A stretch of 8,458 bases of DNA from Solirubrobacteraceae bacterium (GTDB lineage: Bacteria; Actinomycetota; Thermoleophilia; Solirubrobacterales; Solirubrobacteraceae), in NCBI GenBank assembly GCA_025935735.1, contig JAICUS010000243.1:1-8458 (forward strand). The letters are read 5' to 3'. Both the position numbers and the translations under genes were made by a program. The notes beneath the pieces were generated by a model. It was not told the DNA's origin. It did not search any database and saw only the letters and a program-made list of their open reading frames with translations. Positions 1-6,302 of this stretch are shown piece by piece; the stretch's first letter is position 1; each line of letters starts with the position of its first letter.

Positions 1-930
1 AACATCCCGGGCGAGACGGCGGCGCTGCCCGCGGTGCCGGACGAGGACCTCGAGCACGTCCGCACCGGCGAGAAGATCGGCGTCGACCTGGTGGCGCTCT
101 CGTTCGTGCGCAAGGCCGAGGACGTGACGTCGCTGCGCAAGCACACGCGGCTGCCGCTGATCGCCAAGATCGAGAAGCCGCAGGCCGTCCAGCGGGCGGA
201 GGAGATCGTGCGCGCGGCCGACTGCGTGATGGTGGCGCGCGGCGACCTGGGCATCGAGATGCGCATCGAGGAGGTGCCGATCGTCCAGAAGCAGGTGATC
301 GCGCTGGCCGGCGCGCTCGCCCGCCCCTCCATCACCGCCACCCAGATGCTCGACTCGATGGTCGCCTCCTCGCGCCCCACCCGGGCCGAGGTGACCGATG
401 TGGCCAACGCGATCCTCGACGGCACCGACGCGGTGATGCTCTCCCAGGAGAGCGCGGTCGGGCAGTATCCGGTGGAGGCCGTGGCGATGCTGGCATCCAT
501 CGCCGAGCGCACGGAGCTCACGCTTCCCTACCGCGAGTGGAACGAGCGCCGCGTGCGCCGCGACCGCCGTGACCCCGCGTACACGCTCGCCTACACGGCC
601 ACTCAGGCCGCGCACGAGCTGGCGCTGGCCGCGCTCGTCTGCCCCACGCTGTCCGGCCGTTCCGCCCGACTCATCTCCGCCCACCGCCCGAACGTGCCGA
701 TCTACGCACTCTCGCCGGGCCGGGAGACCGTGCGCCGGTGCGGGCTGATGTGGGGCGTCGAGGCCGCGTCGATGCGCCGCTACGAGGTCACCGAGGAGCT
801 GATCGCCGCGGCCGCCGCGCGCGTGGTCGAGCTCGGCTGGTGCAAGCCGGGCGACCGCGTGGGGATCACCGCGGGCCTGCCCTCCGGCCGCCCCGGCACC
901 ACCAGCCTGCTCCAGATCCAAGAGGTGTGA
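1..930 (+). CDS. pyk: Pyruvate kinase, 5'-truncated by window edge
   Basis: This is the C-terminal 309 residues of pyruvate kinase, which transfers phosphate from phosphoenolpyruvate to ADP at the end of glycolysis in the cytoplasm. The frame is open from base 1 and already reads family sequence (NIPGE..LP, then GVDLVALSFVR), so the true start lies upstream; the GTG at 34 is not the start. Visible landmarks, counted from the first codon here, are the active-site signature IAKIEKP (Lys56, Glu58), the metal-binding MVARGDLGIE (Asp82), TATQMLDSM (112-120) and the C-terminal domain with SGRSARLISAHRP and a PSGRPGTT loop. About 160 N-terminal residues are missing compared with the usual ~470. The common SGETAxGxYP motif reads SQESAVGQYP here, a mild variant. 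The stop TGA overlaps the GTG start of the next gene, so the two are probably translationally coupled. Confidence 0.97.
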   Translation, partial: NIPGETAALPAVPDEDLEHVRTGEKIGVDLVALSFVRKAEDVTSLRKHTRLPLIAKIEKPQAVQRAEEIVRAADCVMVARGDLGIEMRIEEVPIVQKQVIALAGALARPSITATQMLDSMVASSRPTRAEVTDVANAILDGTDAVMLSQESAVGQYPVEAVAMLASIAERTELTLPYREWNERRVRRDRRDPAYTLAYTATQAAHELALAALVCPTLSGRSARLISAHRPNVPIYALSPGRETVRRCGLMWGVEAASMRRYEVTEELIAAAAARVVELGWCKPGDRVGITAGLPSGRPGTTSLLQIQEV

Positions 931-1472
931 GCCTGCGCTGGCTCAACGAGCCGTGGGAGTGGTCGGGCGACGCCTCCGCGCTGACCGTCCACGCCTCGCC
1001 CGGCACGGACTTCTGGCGCACCACCCACTACGGGTTCGTCCGCGACAACGGTCACCTGGCGTGGCTGCCGCTGGCCGGCGACGGGCGGGTGTCGCTGCGC
1101 TTCGGCGGCGACTTCTCCGCCCAGTACGACCAGGCCGGGCTGATGCTGCGCGTGGACGAGGCGACGTGGATCAAGGCCGGCATCGAGCGCGCCGACGGCC
1201 GCGACTGGCTGAGCGTCGTCGTCACCCGCGGCGTGTCCGACTGGTCGCGCCAACCCGCGCCGCCGCCGGACGACGAGGGCTACTGGGAGCTGATCGCCCG
1301 CCGCGGCGGCGACGGCGTCGACCTGTCCTGCGCCGGCGAGCCGATCCGCCTCGCGCCGCTCCCACCCGACGTCCCGCTCATGGCCGGAGCGATGTGCGCC
1401 GCCCCCGACGGCCCGGGCTTCACCGCCCGCTTCCAGGACCTCCGCGTACATAAAGGGGACTGTCCCCTTTAG
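927..1472 (+). CDS. DUF1349 family protein (concanavalin A-like, 'regulation of enolase')
   Basis: This 181-residue protein matches the DUF1349 family, whose yeast member Ree1 is described as a regulator of enolase; its biochemical role in bacteria is not known to me. Diagnostic stretches are TDFWRTTHYGFVRDNGH in the N-terminal third, YDQAGLMLRVDEATWIKAGIE in the centre and LSVVVTRGVSDWS after it, as expected for the beta-sandwich fold. There is no signal peptide or membrane segment, so it is probably cytoplasmic. The GTG start at 927 overlaps the pyruvate kinase stop in GTGA and places the conserved WLNEPWEW near the N-terminus. The last residues (KGDCPL) and the TAG stop are encoded inside a palindromic repeat, so the original C-terminus was probably near DLRV. 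The family call is confident; any link to enolase control is inference. Confidence 0.86.
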   Translation: MSLRWLNEPWEWSGDASALTVHASPGTDFWRTTHYGFVRDNGHLAWLPLAGDGRVSLRFGGDFSAQYDQAGLMLRVDEATWIKAGIERADGRDWLSVVVTRGVSDWSRQPAPPPDDEGYWELIARRGGDGVDLSCAGEPIRLAPLPPDVPLMAGAMCAAPDGPGFTARFQDLRVHKGDCPL

Positions 1473-1536
1473 GCGGCGGCGACCCGGGAAAACCGCCCGG
1501 ACGCAGGGCGTTCCCGCCGCCGGGGACTGTCCCCTT
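1452..1536. repeat. REPIN/MITE-like inverted-repeat element
   Basis: Two copies of the palindrome GGGGACTGTCCCC face each other between convergent genes. The left copy is a perfect 9+1+9 palindrome, AAAGGGGACTGTCCCCTTT (1452-1470). The right copy is GGGGACTGTCCCCTT (1522-1536). Inside them lie complementary arms GGCGGCGG (1472-1479) and CCGCCGCC (1514-1521), so the unit folds as one imperfect long hairpin with AAGGGGAC(T/A)GTCCCC plus GGCGGCGG on each side; the left arm has four extra bases (TTTA). A smaller hairpin, CGCCC(1494-1498)/GGGCG(1506-1510), sits in the middle. Paired REP-like palindromes in opposite orientation are the hallmark of REPINs mobilised by IS200-like (RAYT) transposases. 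No transposase is present here, and copy number in the genome cannot be judged from this window. Confidence 0.75.
1452..1536. terminator. Possible bidirectional terminator formed by the repeat
   Basis: Transcripts from both convergent operons run into the inverted repeat. On the plus strand AAAGGGG pairs with CCCCTTT around a five-base loop (1452-1470), followed by only a short T run. The larger hairpin formed by the full 85-bp unit is nearly symmetric and would fold on either strand. A role in ending both transcripts is inferred from position and structure only; no long U tract is present. Confidence 0.4.
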
Positions 1537-3044
1537 CAGGTGACGGCGAGGTCGTGGCCGAACGCGGCGCGGAAGACGTCGGCCTGGCGCTCGGCCGCCC
1601 AGCGGGCGATCGTGACGTCCTCGTCGGAGCGCAGGTGGAGCTCGACCGTGCCGTCGCGGACGCTGACGTCGGCCGCGCGGACGGCCTGGTCGCGGGAGCG
1701 CTCGAGCTGCTCGGCCAGCCGGACCATCGCGGTGATCCGGGTGAGCAGCTCGAGGTCGCCGGCGCGCGCGAGCGGGGCGAACTCGCCGAGCGCGGGCGTG
1801 CCCTTGCGGTGGTAGCGGGCGGCCTGGCCGATCAGCGCGGCCTCGCGCGGGGAGAAGCCGGGCAGGCCCGCACTGAGGATCAGGTAGCGGGAGTGCTTGT
1901 GGTGGTCGTCGTAGTCGACCGCGGTGCCGATGTCGTGCAGGACAGCCGTGGCGCAGAGCAGCTCGCGCTCCTCCGGGTCGCCGCGGTGCAGGCCGGCGGC
2001 GGCGAGCGCGTCCCACGTCTCCAGCGACAGCCGGGCGACGTGGTCGGCGTGGTGGAAGTCCGTGTGGTACTGCGCGGCCAGGTTGCGTGTGCTGGCCCGG
2101 CGGACGTCGGCGAGCAGCGGCGGGTCGCCCAGCGTCGTCTCGAAGAACACGCCCTCGCGCAGGCCGGCCTCGGTGGCCTCGAGCACGCCGAAGCCGCCGG
2201 CCTCCATCACCGCGTCGACCACCAGCGCGCCGGCCAGGATGAGGTCGCCGCGCGCGGCCTTGATCCCGGGGACGTTCCCGCGCTCGGCCGGCGACATCTC
2301 CGTGAACTGCTCGATCAGCGCACCCAGCGCCTCGCGGGTGATGCGGAAGCCCTGGATGCCGTAGGACGGCAGCCCGGCGGCCAGCTGGGCGGCCGCGGCC
2401 AGGTTGCGCACCGTGCCGCCGATCCCCGTCAGCCGCCCGCCGTCGCTACCAATCCCCGCCCACCCCGCGGCGGCGACCTCGCCCGCCACGTGGTCGCGCA
2501 GCGCCCGCACCGCCTTGCGCTTGGCGGATGCGCCCGGAAGGAAGCGCTCGGTCATCCGCACGGCGCCCAGCGGCCAGGAGCGCGCGTCGGCCGCCTCGCG
2601 TCCCTCCACGCGGGTGAGCTGCAGCGAGCCGCCGCCGAGGTCGAGCACGACGCCCTGCGTCAACGTCGTCGAGTTGATCGCGGCGAGGTAGCCGTAGCGC
2701 GCCTCCGCCTCGCCGCTGAGCACCTCGACCTCCAGCCCGGAGCGCTTGCGCGCCTGCTTGAGGAACTTCTCCTGGTTGCCGGCGTCGCGGATCGCCGAGG
2801 TGGCCACGGGCCGCACCGCCGACACGCCCGTCGCCCGGCAGAAGTGCGCGTAGAGCTCGAGCGTCTCCAGCGCCCGCTCCATCGGCGCGGGCTGGAGCTC
2901 ACCCGCCGCGTCCAGCCCCTCGCCGACCCGCACCGCCTCGTGGATCTCGTCGGTGCGCTTCCACCACTCGTCGGTGTACGTGAAGACGACCAGGCGGAAC
3001 GAGTTCGACCCGCAGTCGATGACCGCAAGCCGGGAGTCGGTCAC
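1536..3044 (-). CDS. ppx: Ppx/GppA-family exopolyphosphatase with C-terminal HD-like domain
   Basis: This 502-residue protein belongs to the ASKHA-fold phosphatases that release phosphate from inorganic polyphosphate (Ppx) or hydrolyse pppGpp (GppA). Residues 1-305 hold the phosphatase domain: phosphate loop IDCGSNSFRL (9-18), ATSAIRDAGN (81-90), LSGEAEAR (109-116), DLGGGSLQ (135-142) and GIGGT (207-211). Residues about 315-480 form an HD-type helical domain with His335, the VLHDIG motif (His370-Asp371) and HHKH (381-384), as in the longer Ppx forms. The GTG start at 3044 overlaps the TGA of the upstream glyoxalase gene in GTGA, so expression probably depends on that gene's promoter at about 3423. 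The TGA stop at 1538-1536 lies at the edge of the repeat. Ppx and GppA cannot be told apart by motif alone; polyphosphatase is the more likely reading. Confidence 0.93.
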   Translation of the reverse strand: MTDSRLAVIDCGSNSFRLVVFTYTDEWWKRTDEIHEAVRVGEGLDAAGELQPAPMERALETLELYAHFCRATGVSAVRPVATSAIRDAGNQEKFLKQARKRSGLEVEVLSGEAEARYGYLAAINSTTLTQGVVLDLGGGSLQLTRVEGREAADARSWPLGAVRMTERFLPGASAKRKAVRALRDHVAGEVAAAGWAGIGSDGGRLTGIGGTVRNLAAAAQLAAGLPSYGIQGFRITREALGALIEQFTEMSPAERGNVPGIKAARGDLILAGALVVDAVMEAGGFGVLEATEAGLREGVFFETTLGDPPLLADVRRASTRNLAAQYHTDFHHADHVARLSLETWDALAAAGLHRGDPEERELLCATAVLHDIGTAVDYDDHHKHSRYLILSAGLPGFSPREAALIGQAARYHRKGTPALGEFAPLARAGDLELLTRITAMVRLAEQLERSRDQAVRAADVSVRDGTVELHLRSDEDVTIARWAAERQADVFRAAFGHDLAVT

Positions 3045-3412
3045 GGCTTCTCGATCAACTCGATCCTGTAGCCGTCGGGGTCGCGGACGAAGCAGATCCG
3101 GTTGCCGCCCTCGCGGATCCGGTACGGCGGCTTCTCGGGCTCGATGCCCTTCTCGGACAGCGCGGAGAGCGTCCCGTCGAGGTCGTCCACCGTGAGCGCG
3201 ATGTGGTTGTAGCCCGTGCCGAGGTCATAGGAATCGACCCCGTGGTTGTAGGTGAGCTCGAGGCGCTCGCTGTCCCCCGGCAGCGCCATGAACACGTTGA
3301 TCGCCTCGTCGCGGATCGGCATCCGGCGGCGCTCCTCGAAGCCGAGCGCCTCATAGAAGGCGACGGACCGGTCGATCTCGCCGATCCGGTAGCAGGTGTG
3401 AATCAGCTCCAT
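3041..3412 (-). CDS. gloA: Glyoxalase I-type VOC enzyme (lactoylglutathione lyase-like)
   Basis: This 123-residue protein is a vicinal-oxygen-chelate enzyme close to bacterial glyoxalase I, which isomerises the thiol hemiacetal of methylglyoxal to a lactoyl-thiol ester. Its two beta-alpha-beta-beta-beta modules read IHTCYRIGEIDRSVAFYE and YNHIALTVDDL. All four metal ligands of the E. coli enzyme have counterparts: His5, Glu52 (LELTYN), His70 (YNHIAL) and Glu118 (YRIELIE). The motif FVRDPDGYRIELIE near the end is typical of GloA. The ATG at 3412 gives a start identical in register to E. coli GloA; the reading frame upstream of it has no family sequence. It overlaps ppx by four bases and is divergent, across 27 bp, from a glyoxalase II-like gene. 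If the organism is an actinobacterium the thiol cofactor may not be glutathione (mycothiol is possible), so the substrate is uncertain. Confidence 0.88.
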   Translation of the reverse strand: MELIHTCYRIGEIDRSVAFYEALGFEERRRMPIRDEAINVFMALPGDSERLELTYNHGVDSYDLGTGYNHIALTVDDLDGTLSALSEKGIEPEKPPYRIREGGNRICFVRDPDGYRIELIEKP

Positions 3413-3422
3413 GACGCGGCCG

Positions 3423-3432
3423 AGAGTACCGT
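3423..3432. promoter_or_regulatory. Putative bidirectional -10 element of the gloA-like/MBL divergent pair
   Basis: The 27-bp gap between the divergent starts contains AGAGTACCGT. Read on the plus strand, TACCGT (3427-3432) fits the TANNNT -10 pattern and ends seven bases before the ATG at 3440. Read on the minus strand, TACTCT (3428-3423) also fits and ends ten bases before the ATG at 3412. The two share the central TA. No clear -35 hexamer or Shine-Dalgarno sequence is visible, which fits leaderless or nearly leaderless transcripts. This is a motif-based prediction. Confidence 0.45.
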
Positions 3433-3439
3433 CCGGCCG

Positions 3440-4171
3440 ATGATCGTCGAGCGCTCCATGAACGACAGCTGGCTGTCCAACACCTACCTCGTGGCCGCCG
3501 GGCCGAACACCGACGCGTTCCTGGTCGACGCGGGCGGCCCGCTGGACCCGCTGCTCGCCAAGGCCGACGAGCACGGCGTCACCGTCACGCACATCCTGCT
3601 CACCCACCACCACGGCGATCACGTGGCCGAGCTGGGCGCGGCGCTGGAGCGCTGGCCGGACGCGCAGGTGCTGGCCCACCCGCAGGAGCGCGTCCCCGGC
3701 ACGACCGGCGACCTCAACCCGGGCGACACGGTCGACGTCGGAGGTCTGACCGTCGAGGCGCTGCACACCCCCGGCCACACCGCGGGGATGCTCAGCCTGC
3801 TGGTCGAGGGCGAGGTGTTCACCGGCGACACGCTGTTCAAGGGCTCGGTGGGGGGCGTGCGGGCGCCCGGATCGACCTCGTTCGCGGACATCAAGCACTC
3901 GATCATGGAGGTGCTGCTCGCGCTGCCGCCCGAGACCGTGATCCGGCCCGGCCACACGGACCCGACGACCGTGGGCGACGAGCTCGAGCACAACCCGTTC
4001 GTGCGCGTCTGGCGCGGGCTGGACGCCGAGGGCGACGACCGCTGCACGGCGCTGGGCGACCCGGCCACGCTCGTGCTCTGGGGACCGGACTACGACGGCG
4101 GCCACAAGGCCTGGGTGCGGTGGGAGAACGGCGCCGACGACATCGTGCCGGGCTCCCGGGTGGAGCGCTAA
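3440..4171 (+). CDS. MBL-fold metallo-hydrolase, glyoxalase II-like
   Basis: This 243-residue cytoplasmic protein is a metallo-beta-lactamase-fold hydrolase of the hydroxyacyl-thiol hydrolase type. The binuclear metal site is complete: THHHGDH (His56, His58, Asp60, His61), PGHT (His113), FTGDTLF (Asp130) and RPGHTD (His172). The N-terminus reads NDSWLSNTYLVAA..FLVDAGG, a usual opening for this subfamily. After the core, residues about 193-243 form an extra tail (LVLWGPDYDGG, VRWENG) that may be a small beta domain. The ATG at 3440 is chosen because a -10-like TACCGT lies seven bases upstream; an in-frame ATG at 3458 is the alternative. It is divergent from the glyoxalase I-like gene and so could complete a methylglyoxal detoxification pair, but thioesterase, sulfur dioxygenase or lactonase activities also occur in this fold. 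Confidence 0.92.
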   Translation: MIVERSMNDSWLSNTYLVAAGPNTDAFLVDAGGPLDPLLAKADEHGVTVTHILLTHHHGDHVAELGAALERWPDAQVLAHPQERVPGTTGDLNPGDTVDVGGLTVEALHTPGHTAGMLSLLVEGEVFTGDTLFKGSVGGVRAPGSTSFADIKHSIMEVLLALPPETVIRPGHTDPTTVGDELEHNPFVRVWRGLDAEGDDRCTALGDPATLVLWGPDYDGGHKAWVRWENGADDIVPGSRVER

Positions 4172-4182
4172 CGTCGAGGGGC

Positions 4183-4920
4183 GTGACCCGCGAGCCGCAA
4201 GAGAAGAAGACCAACCTCTCGCTTCAGACCCTCCTCATCTCGAGCGTCTCGGCCGTCGTGGCGGCCGCGGTGGTCCCGCTGTTCTGGCAGCGCGGATCGC
4301 TGCTCGCCACGGCGCTCACGCCGATCGTCGTCGCCCTCGCCTCCGAGGCGCTCAACCGCCCGGCCAAGGCGATCACCGCCGCCGCGCCCAAGGTCGCCCG
4401 CCGCAGCGCCACCGGCGCCGCGCTGCGCAGCCGCCAGCCCACCGGGGTCGGCGCGCGTGGCGAGGGCCCGGAGCGGGTCGGCCGCGGCCGCCCGCCCGCG
4501 CGCGACGGCGCCCCGCCCGCCTGGTCCGGCGACGCCGAGGATCCGTTCGGCCTGCGCGCGCCGGAGCCCAAGCGCCGGCGGCTGCCGGTCCGCCTCGCGG
4601 TGATCACCGGGCTGCTCGCCGCGGTGATCGGCGCCGCCGTGGTCACGACGTCCGAGCTGGCCGTGTTCGGCCACTCGATCGGCCACAGCTCCCGCGAGAC
4701 GTCGCTGTTCGGCGGCAGGTCGAGCCGCACGCCGACGCCGACCCCCACGCCGACGCCGGGCGCCACCGCGACGAAGACGGCGACCCCCAGCGCGACCGCC
4801 ACGGCCACGCCCACCGCCACGCCGTCGGCCACCGCCAGCCCGGAGGCGACGGCCACCGCCACCGCGGTCCCCCAGACCGAGACGCCGCCGCCGGCGCCCA
4901 CGGCGACGGCCACGCCGTAG
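4183..4920 (+). CDS. Membrane protein with Thr/Pro/Ala-rich tail, function unknown
   Basis: I do not recognise a family for this 245-residue protein. It starts with a short charged segment, then has hydrophobic stretches at about 15-35 and 39-56 (TLLISSVSAVVAAAVVPLFW; ALTPIVVALASEAL), a long Arg/Pro/Gly-rich linker (about 60-135, basic and probably disordered), a third membrane segment at about 136-162 (LAVITGLLAAVIGAAVV) and a low-complexity tail (183-245) of Thr-Pro and Thr-Ala repeats. The tail resembles cell-surface mucin-like stalks and would be a candidate for O-glycosylation if it faces outside. The GTG start at 4183 lies 11 bases after the MBL stop with GAGGGG just before it; an in-frame start at 4120 would overlap the MBL gene by about 50 bases and is less likely. 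The TAG stop overlaps the AarF start by one base, so the products may work together at the membrane. Confidence 0.8.
   Translation: MTREPQEKKTNLSLQTLLISSVSAVVAAAVVPLFWQRGSLLATALTPIVVALASEALNRPAKAITAAAPKVARRSATGAALRSRQPTGVGARGEGPERVGRGRPPARDGAPPAWSGDAEDPFGLRAPEPKRRRLPVRLAVITGLLAAVIGAAVVTTSELAVFGHSIGHSSRETSLFGGRSSRTPTPTPTPTPGATATKTATPSATATATPTATPSATASPEATATATAVPQTETPPPAPTATATP
4729..4917 (+). repeat. Low-complexity Thr-Pro/Thr-Ala coding repeat
   Basis: From codon 183 to the end of the membrane protein the DNA is built from short ACG-CCG, ACC-GCC and similar codon pairs, giving a run of five Thr-Pro pairs and then Ala-Thr and Ser-Ala-Thr units. Such simple-sequence DNA tends to vary in length between strains by slippage in multiples of the unit. 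No Cys, Lys-rich or LPXTG-type anchor is present in the tail. Confidence 0.8.
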
Positions 4921-6302
4921 TGGCGAAGGACCGCATCCCCACCAGCCGGATCTCCCGCACCGCGCGGGTGTCCGGCCTCGCCGCCGGGCAGGCCGCGCGG
5001 CACCTGGGGACGCGGGCCACGAACCTGGCGCGCTCCGAGCAGGGGCGCGAGGCGGCGCTGGAGCGCCGCCACGTGGAGGCGGCCGAGCAGATCGTCACCG
5101 CGCTGGGGACGATGAAGGGCGCGGCGATGAAGCTCGGCCAGGTGATGAGCTTCCTCGACGTCGGGCTCGTGCCCGAGGAGCACCGCGAGGAGTTCCAGCG
5201 CAAGCTCGGCGCGCTGCGCGACGCCGCGCCGAAGGTCCGCTTCGGCGACATGCGCAAGGTGGTCGAGTCAGAGCTCGACGAGTCGCTGAAGGAGGCGTTC
5301 GCCGAGTTCGACGAGGAGCCGATCGCCGCCGCCTCGATCGGCCAGGTCTACCGCGCGCGCCTCCACGACGGCCGCGAGGTGGCGGTCAAGGTCCAGTACC
5401 CCGGCGTCGCCGCCGCCGTGCGGGCGGACATGCAGAACCTCGGGATGATCCTGCGGCTGATGAAGCGGATCGCCCCCGGCCTGGACGTCAAGGACACGGC
5501 CGAGGAGATCCGCTCGCGCATCGGCGACGAGCTCGACTACGAGCTCGAGGCGACCAACCAGCGCGCGCTCGCCCGCATCTACCGCGGGCACCCGTTCATC
5601 CACGTGCCCGAGGTGGTCAACAGCCTCACGCGCGAGAAGGTCATGGTCTCCGAGTTCGTGCGCGGCGTCGGCTTCGACTCGATCAAGGAGGCCGACCAGG
5701 ACACGCGCGACCGCGTGGGCGAGATCGTCTTCCGCTTCTACTTCGGCTGCATGTACCGCCACCGTCAGTTCTCCGGCGACCCCCACCCCGGCAACTTCCT
5801 GCTGCTCGCCGACGACCGCGTGGCGTTCCTGGACTTCGGGCTGTTCAAGGTCATGCCCGCGCACCTGCTCGAGCTCGAGCTCGAGTGCCAGCGCGCCGGC
5901 CACGAGGGCGACGCCCAGCGCCTCTACGACGTCTTCGTCGAGGGCGGCCTGATCAAGAAGCCGGACCGCTTCCGGCCCGACAAGGTGCTCTCGCAGTTCC
6001 TCGACGCCACGTGGTGGTACCTGACCGACGAGGAGATCGAGCTCGAGCCGCACATCGCCACGCAGGTGATGATCGATATGTCGGACCCGCGCTCGCAGCA
6101 CTTCGGCCAGATGCGCCACGAGACGCTCCCCGCCGACCACATCTTCGGCCGCCGGGTAGAGATGCTCACGCTCGCCGTGCTCGGGCAGCTGCACGCGCGC
6201 GCCAACTGGCACCGGATCGCCCGCGAGTGGATGTACGGCGACCCGCCGGTCACCGAGCTCGGAAAGCTCGAAGCCGCGTTCTACGCGCGCCGGGGCGCCT
6301 AG
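4920..6302 (+). CDS. ABC1/AarF/UbiB (ADCK)-family atypical kinase
   Basis: This 460-residue protein belongs to the UbiB/ADCK protein-kinase-like family, linked to quinone biosynthesis and lipid handling and seen to act as an ATPase rather than a classical protein kinase. Family marks are the KxGQ motif (KLGQ, 71-74), the Ala-rich nucleotide loop AAASIGQVY (136-144), the VAVKVQYPG strand with Lys157, ELDYELEATNQ (204-214), the catalytic-loop equivalent GDPHPGN (286-292) and the metal-binding LDFG (304-307). The region after 310 (YDVFVEGGLIKKP, WYLTDEEIELEP) is the usual helical C-lobe. The GTG start at 4920 overlaps the previous stop by one base (TAGTG) and gives a normal N-terminus. Unlike many relatives no C-terminal transmembrane pair is obvious, so membrane contact may come through its Thr/Pro-rich membrane partner encoded just upstream. 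The substrate is unknown. Confidence 0.94.
   Translation: MAKDRIPTSRISRTARVSGLAAGQAARHLGTRATNLARSEQGREAALERRHVEAAEQIVTALGTMKGAAMKLGQVMSFLDVGLVPEEHREEFQRKLGALRDAAPKVRFGDMRKVVESELDESLKEAFAEFDEEPIAAASIGQVYRARLHDGREVAVKVQYPGVAAAVRADMQNLGMILRLMKRIAPGLDVKDTAEEIRSRIGDELDYELEATNQRALARIYRGHPFIHVPEVVNSLTREKVMVSEFVRGVGFDSIKEADQDTRDRVGEIVFRFYFGCMYRHRQFSGDPHPGNFLLLADDRVAFLDFGLFKVMPAHLLELELECQRAGHEGDAQRLYDVFVEGGLIKKPDRFRPDKVLSQFLDATWWYLTDEEIELEPHIATQVMIDMSDPRSQHFGQMRHETLPADHIFGRRVEMLTLAVLGQLHARANWHRIAREWMYGDPPVTELGKLEAAFYARRGA

Noticed and set aside
34..36. GTG at 34 as the start of pyruvate kinase
   Set aside because: Family sequence (NIPGE..LPA) is already encoded in frame from base 1, so the gene runs in from the left.
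738..926. Upstream extension of the DUF1349 frame
   Set aside because: It lies in another frame of the pyruvate kinase gene and is Arg/Gly-rich without motifs; the GTG at 927 begins just before family sequence.
1452..1470. Palindrome as an operator such as a LexA/SOS box
   Set aside because: The motif is at gene 3' ends, occurs as an inverted pair and does not match the GAAC-N4-GTTC actinobacterial LexA pattern; a repeat element or hairpin fits better.
1554..3071. Long plus-strand open frame (505 codons) opposite ppx
   Set aside because: Its product is Arg/Ala/Gly/Val-rich with no motif, while the minus-strand frame has complete Ppx/GppA motifs. It is a GC-rich antisense shadow.
3413..4105. 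Upstream extension of the glyoxalase I-like frame
   Set aside because: The extra 231 residues are antisense to the MBL gene and show no family sequence; the ATG at 3412 matches the normal GloA start.
4729..4917. Simple repeats read as a CRISPR or minisatellite array
   Set aside because: The units are irregular codon pairs inside an open coding frame with no spacers.
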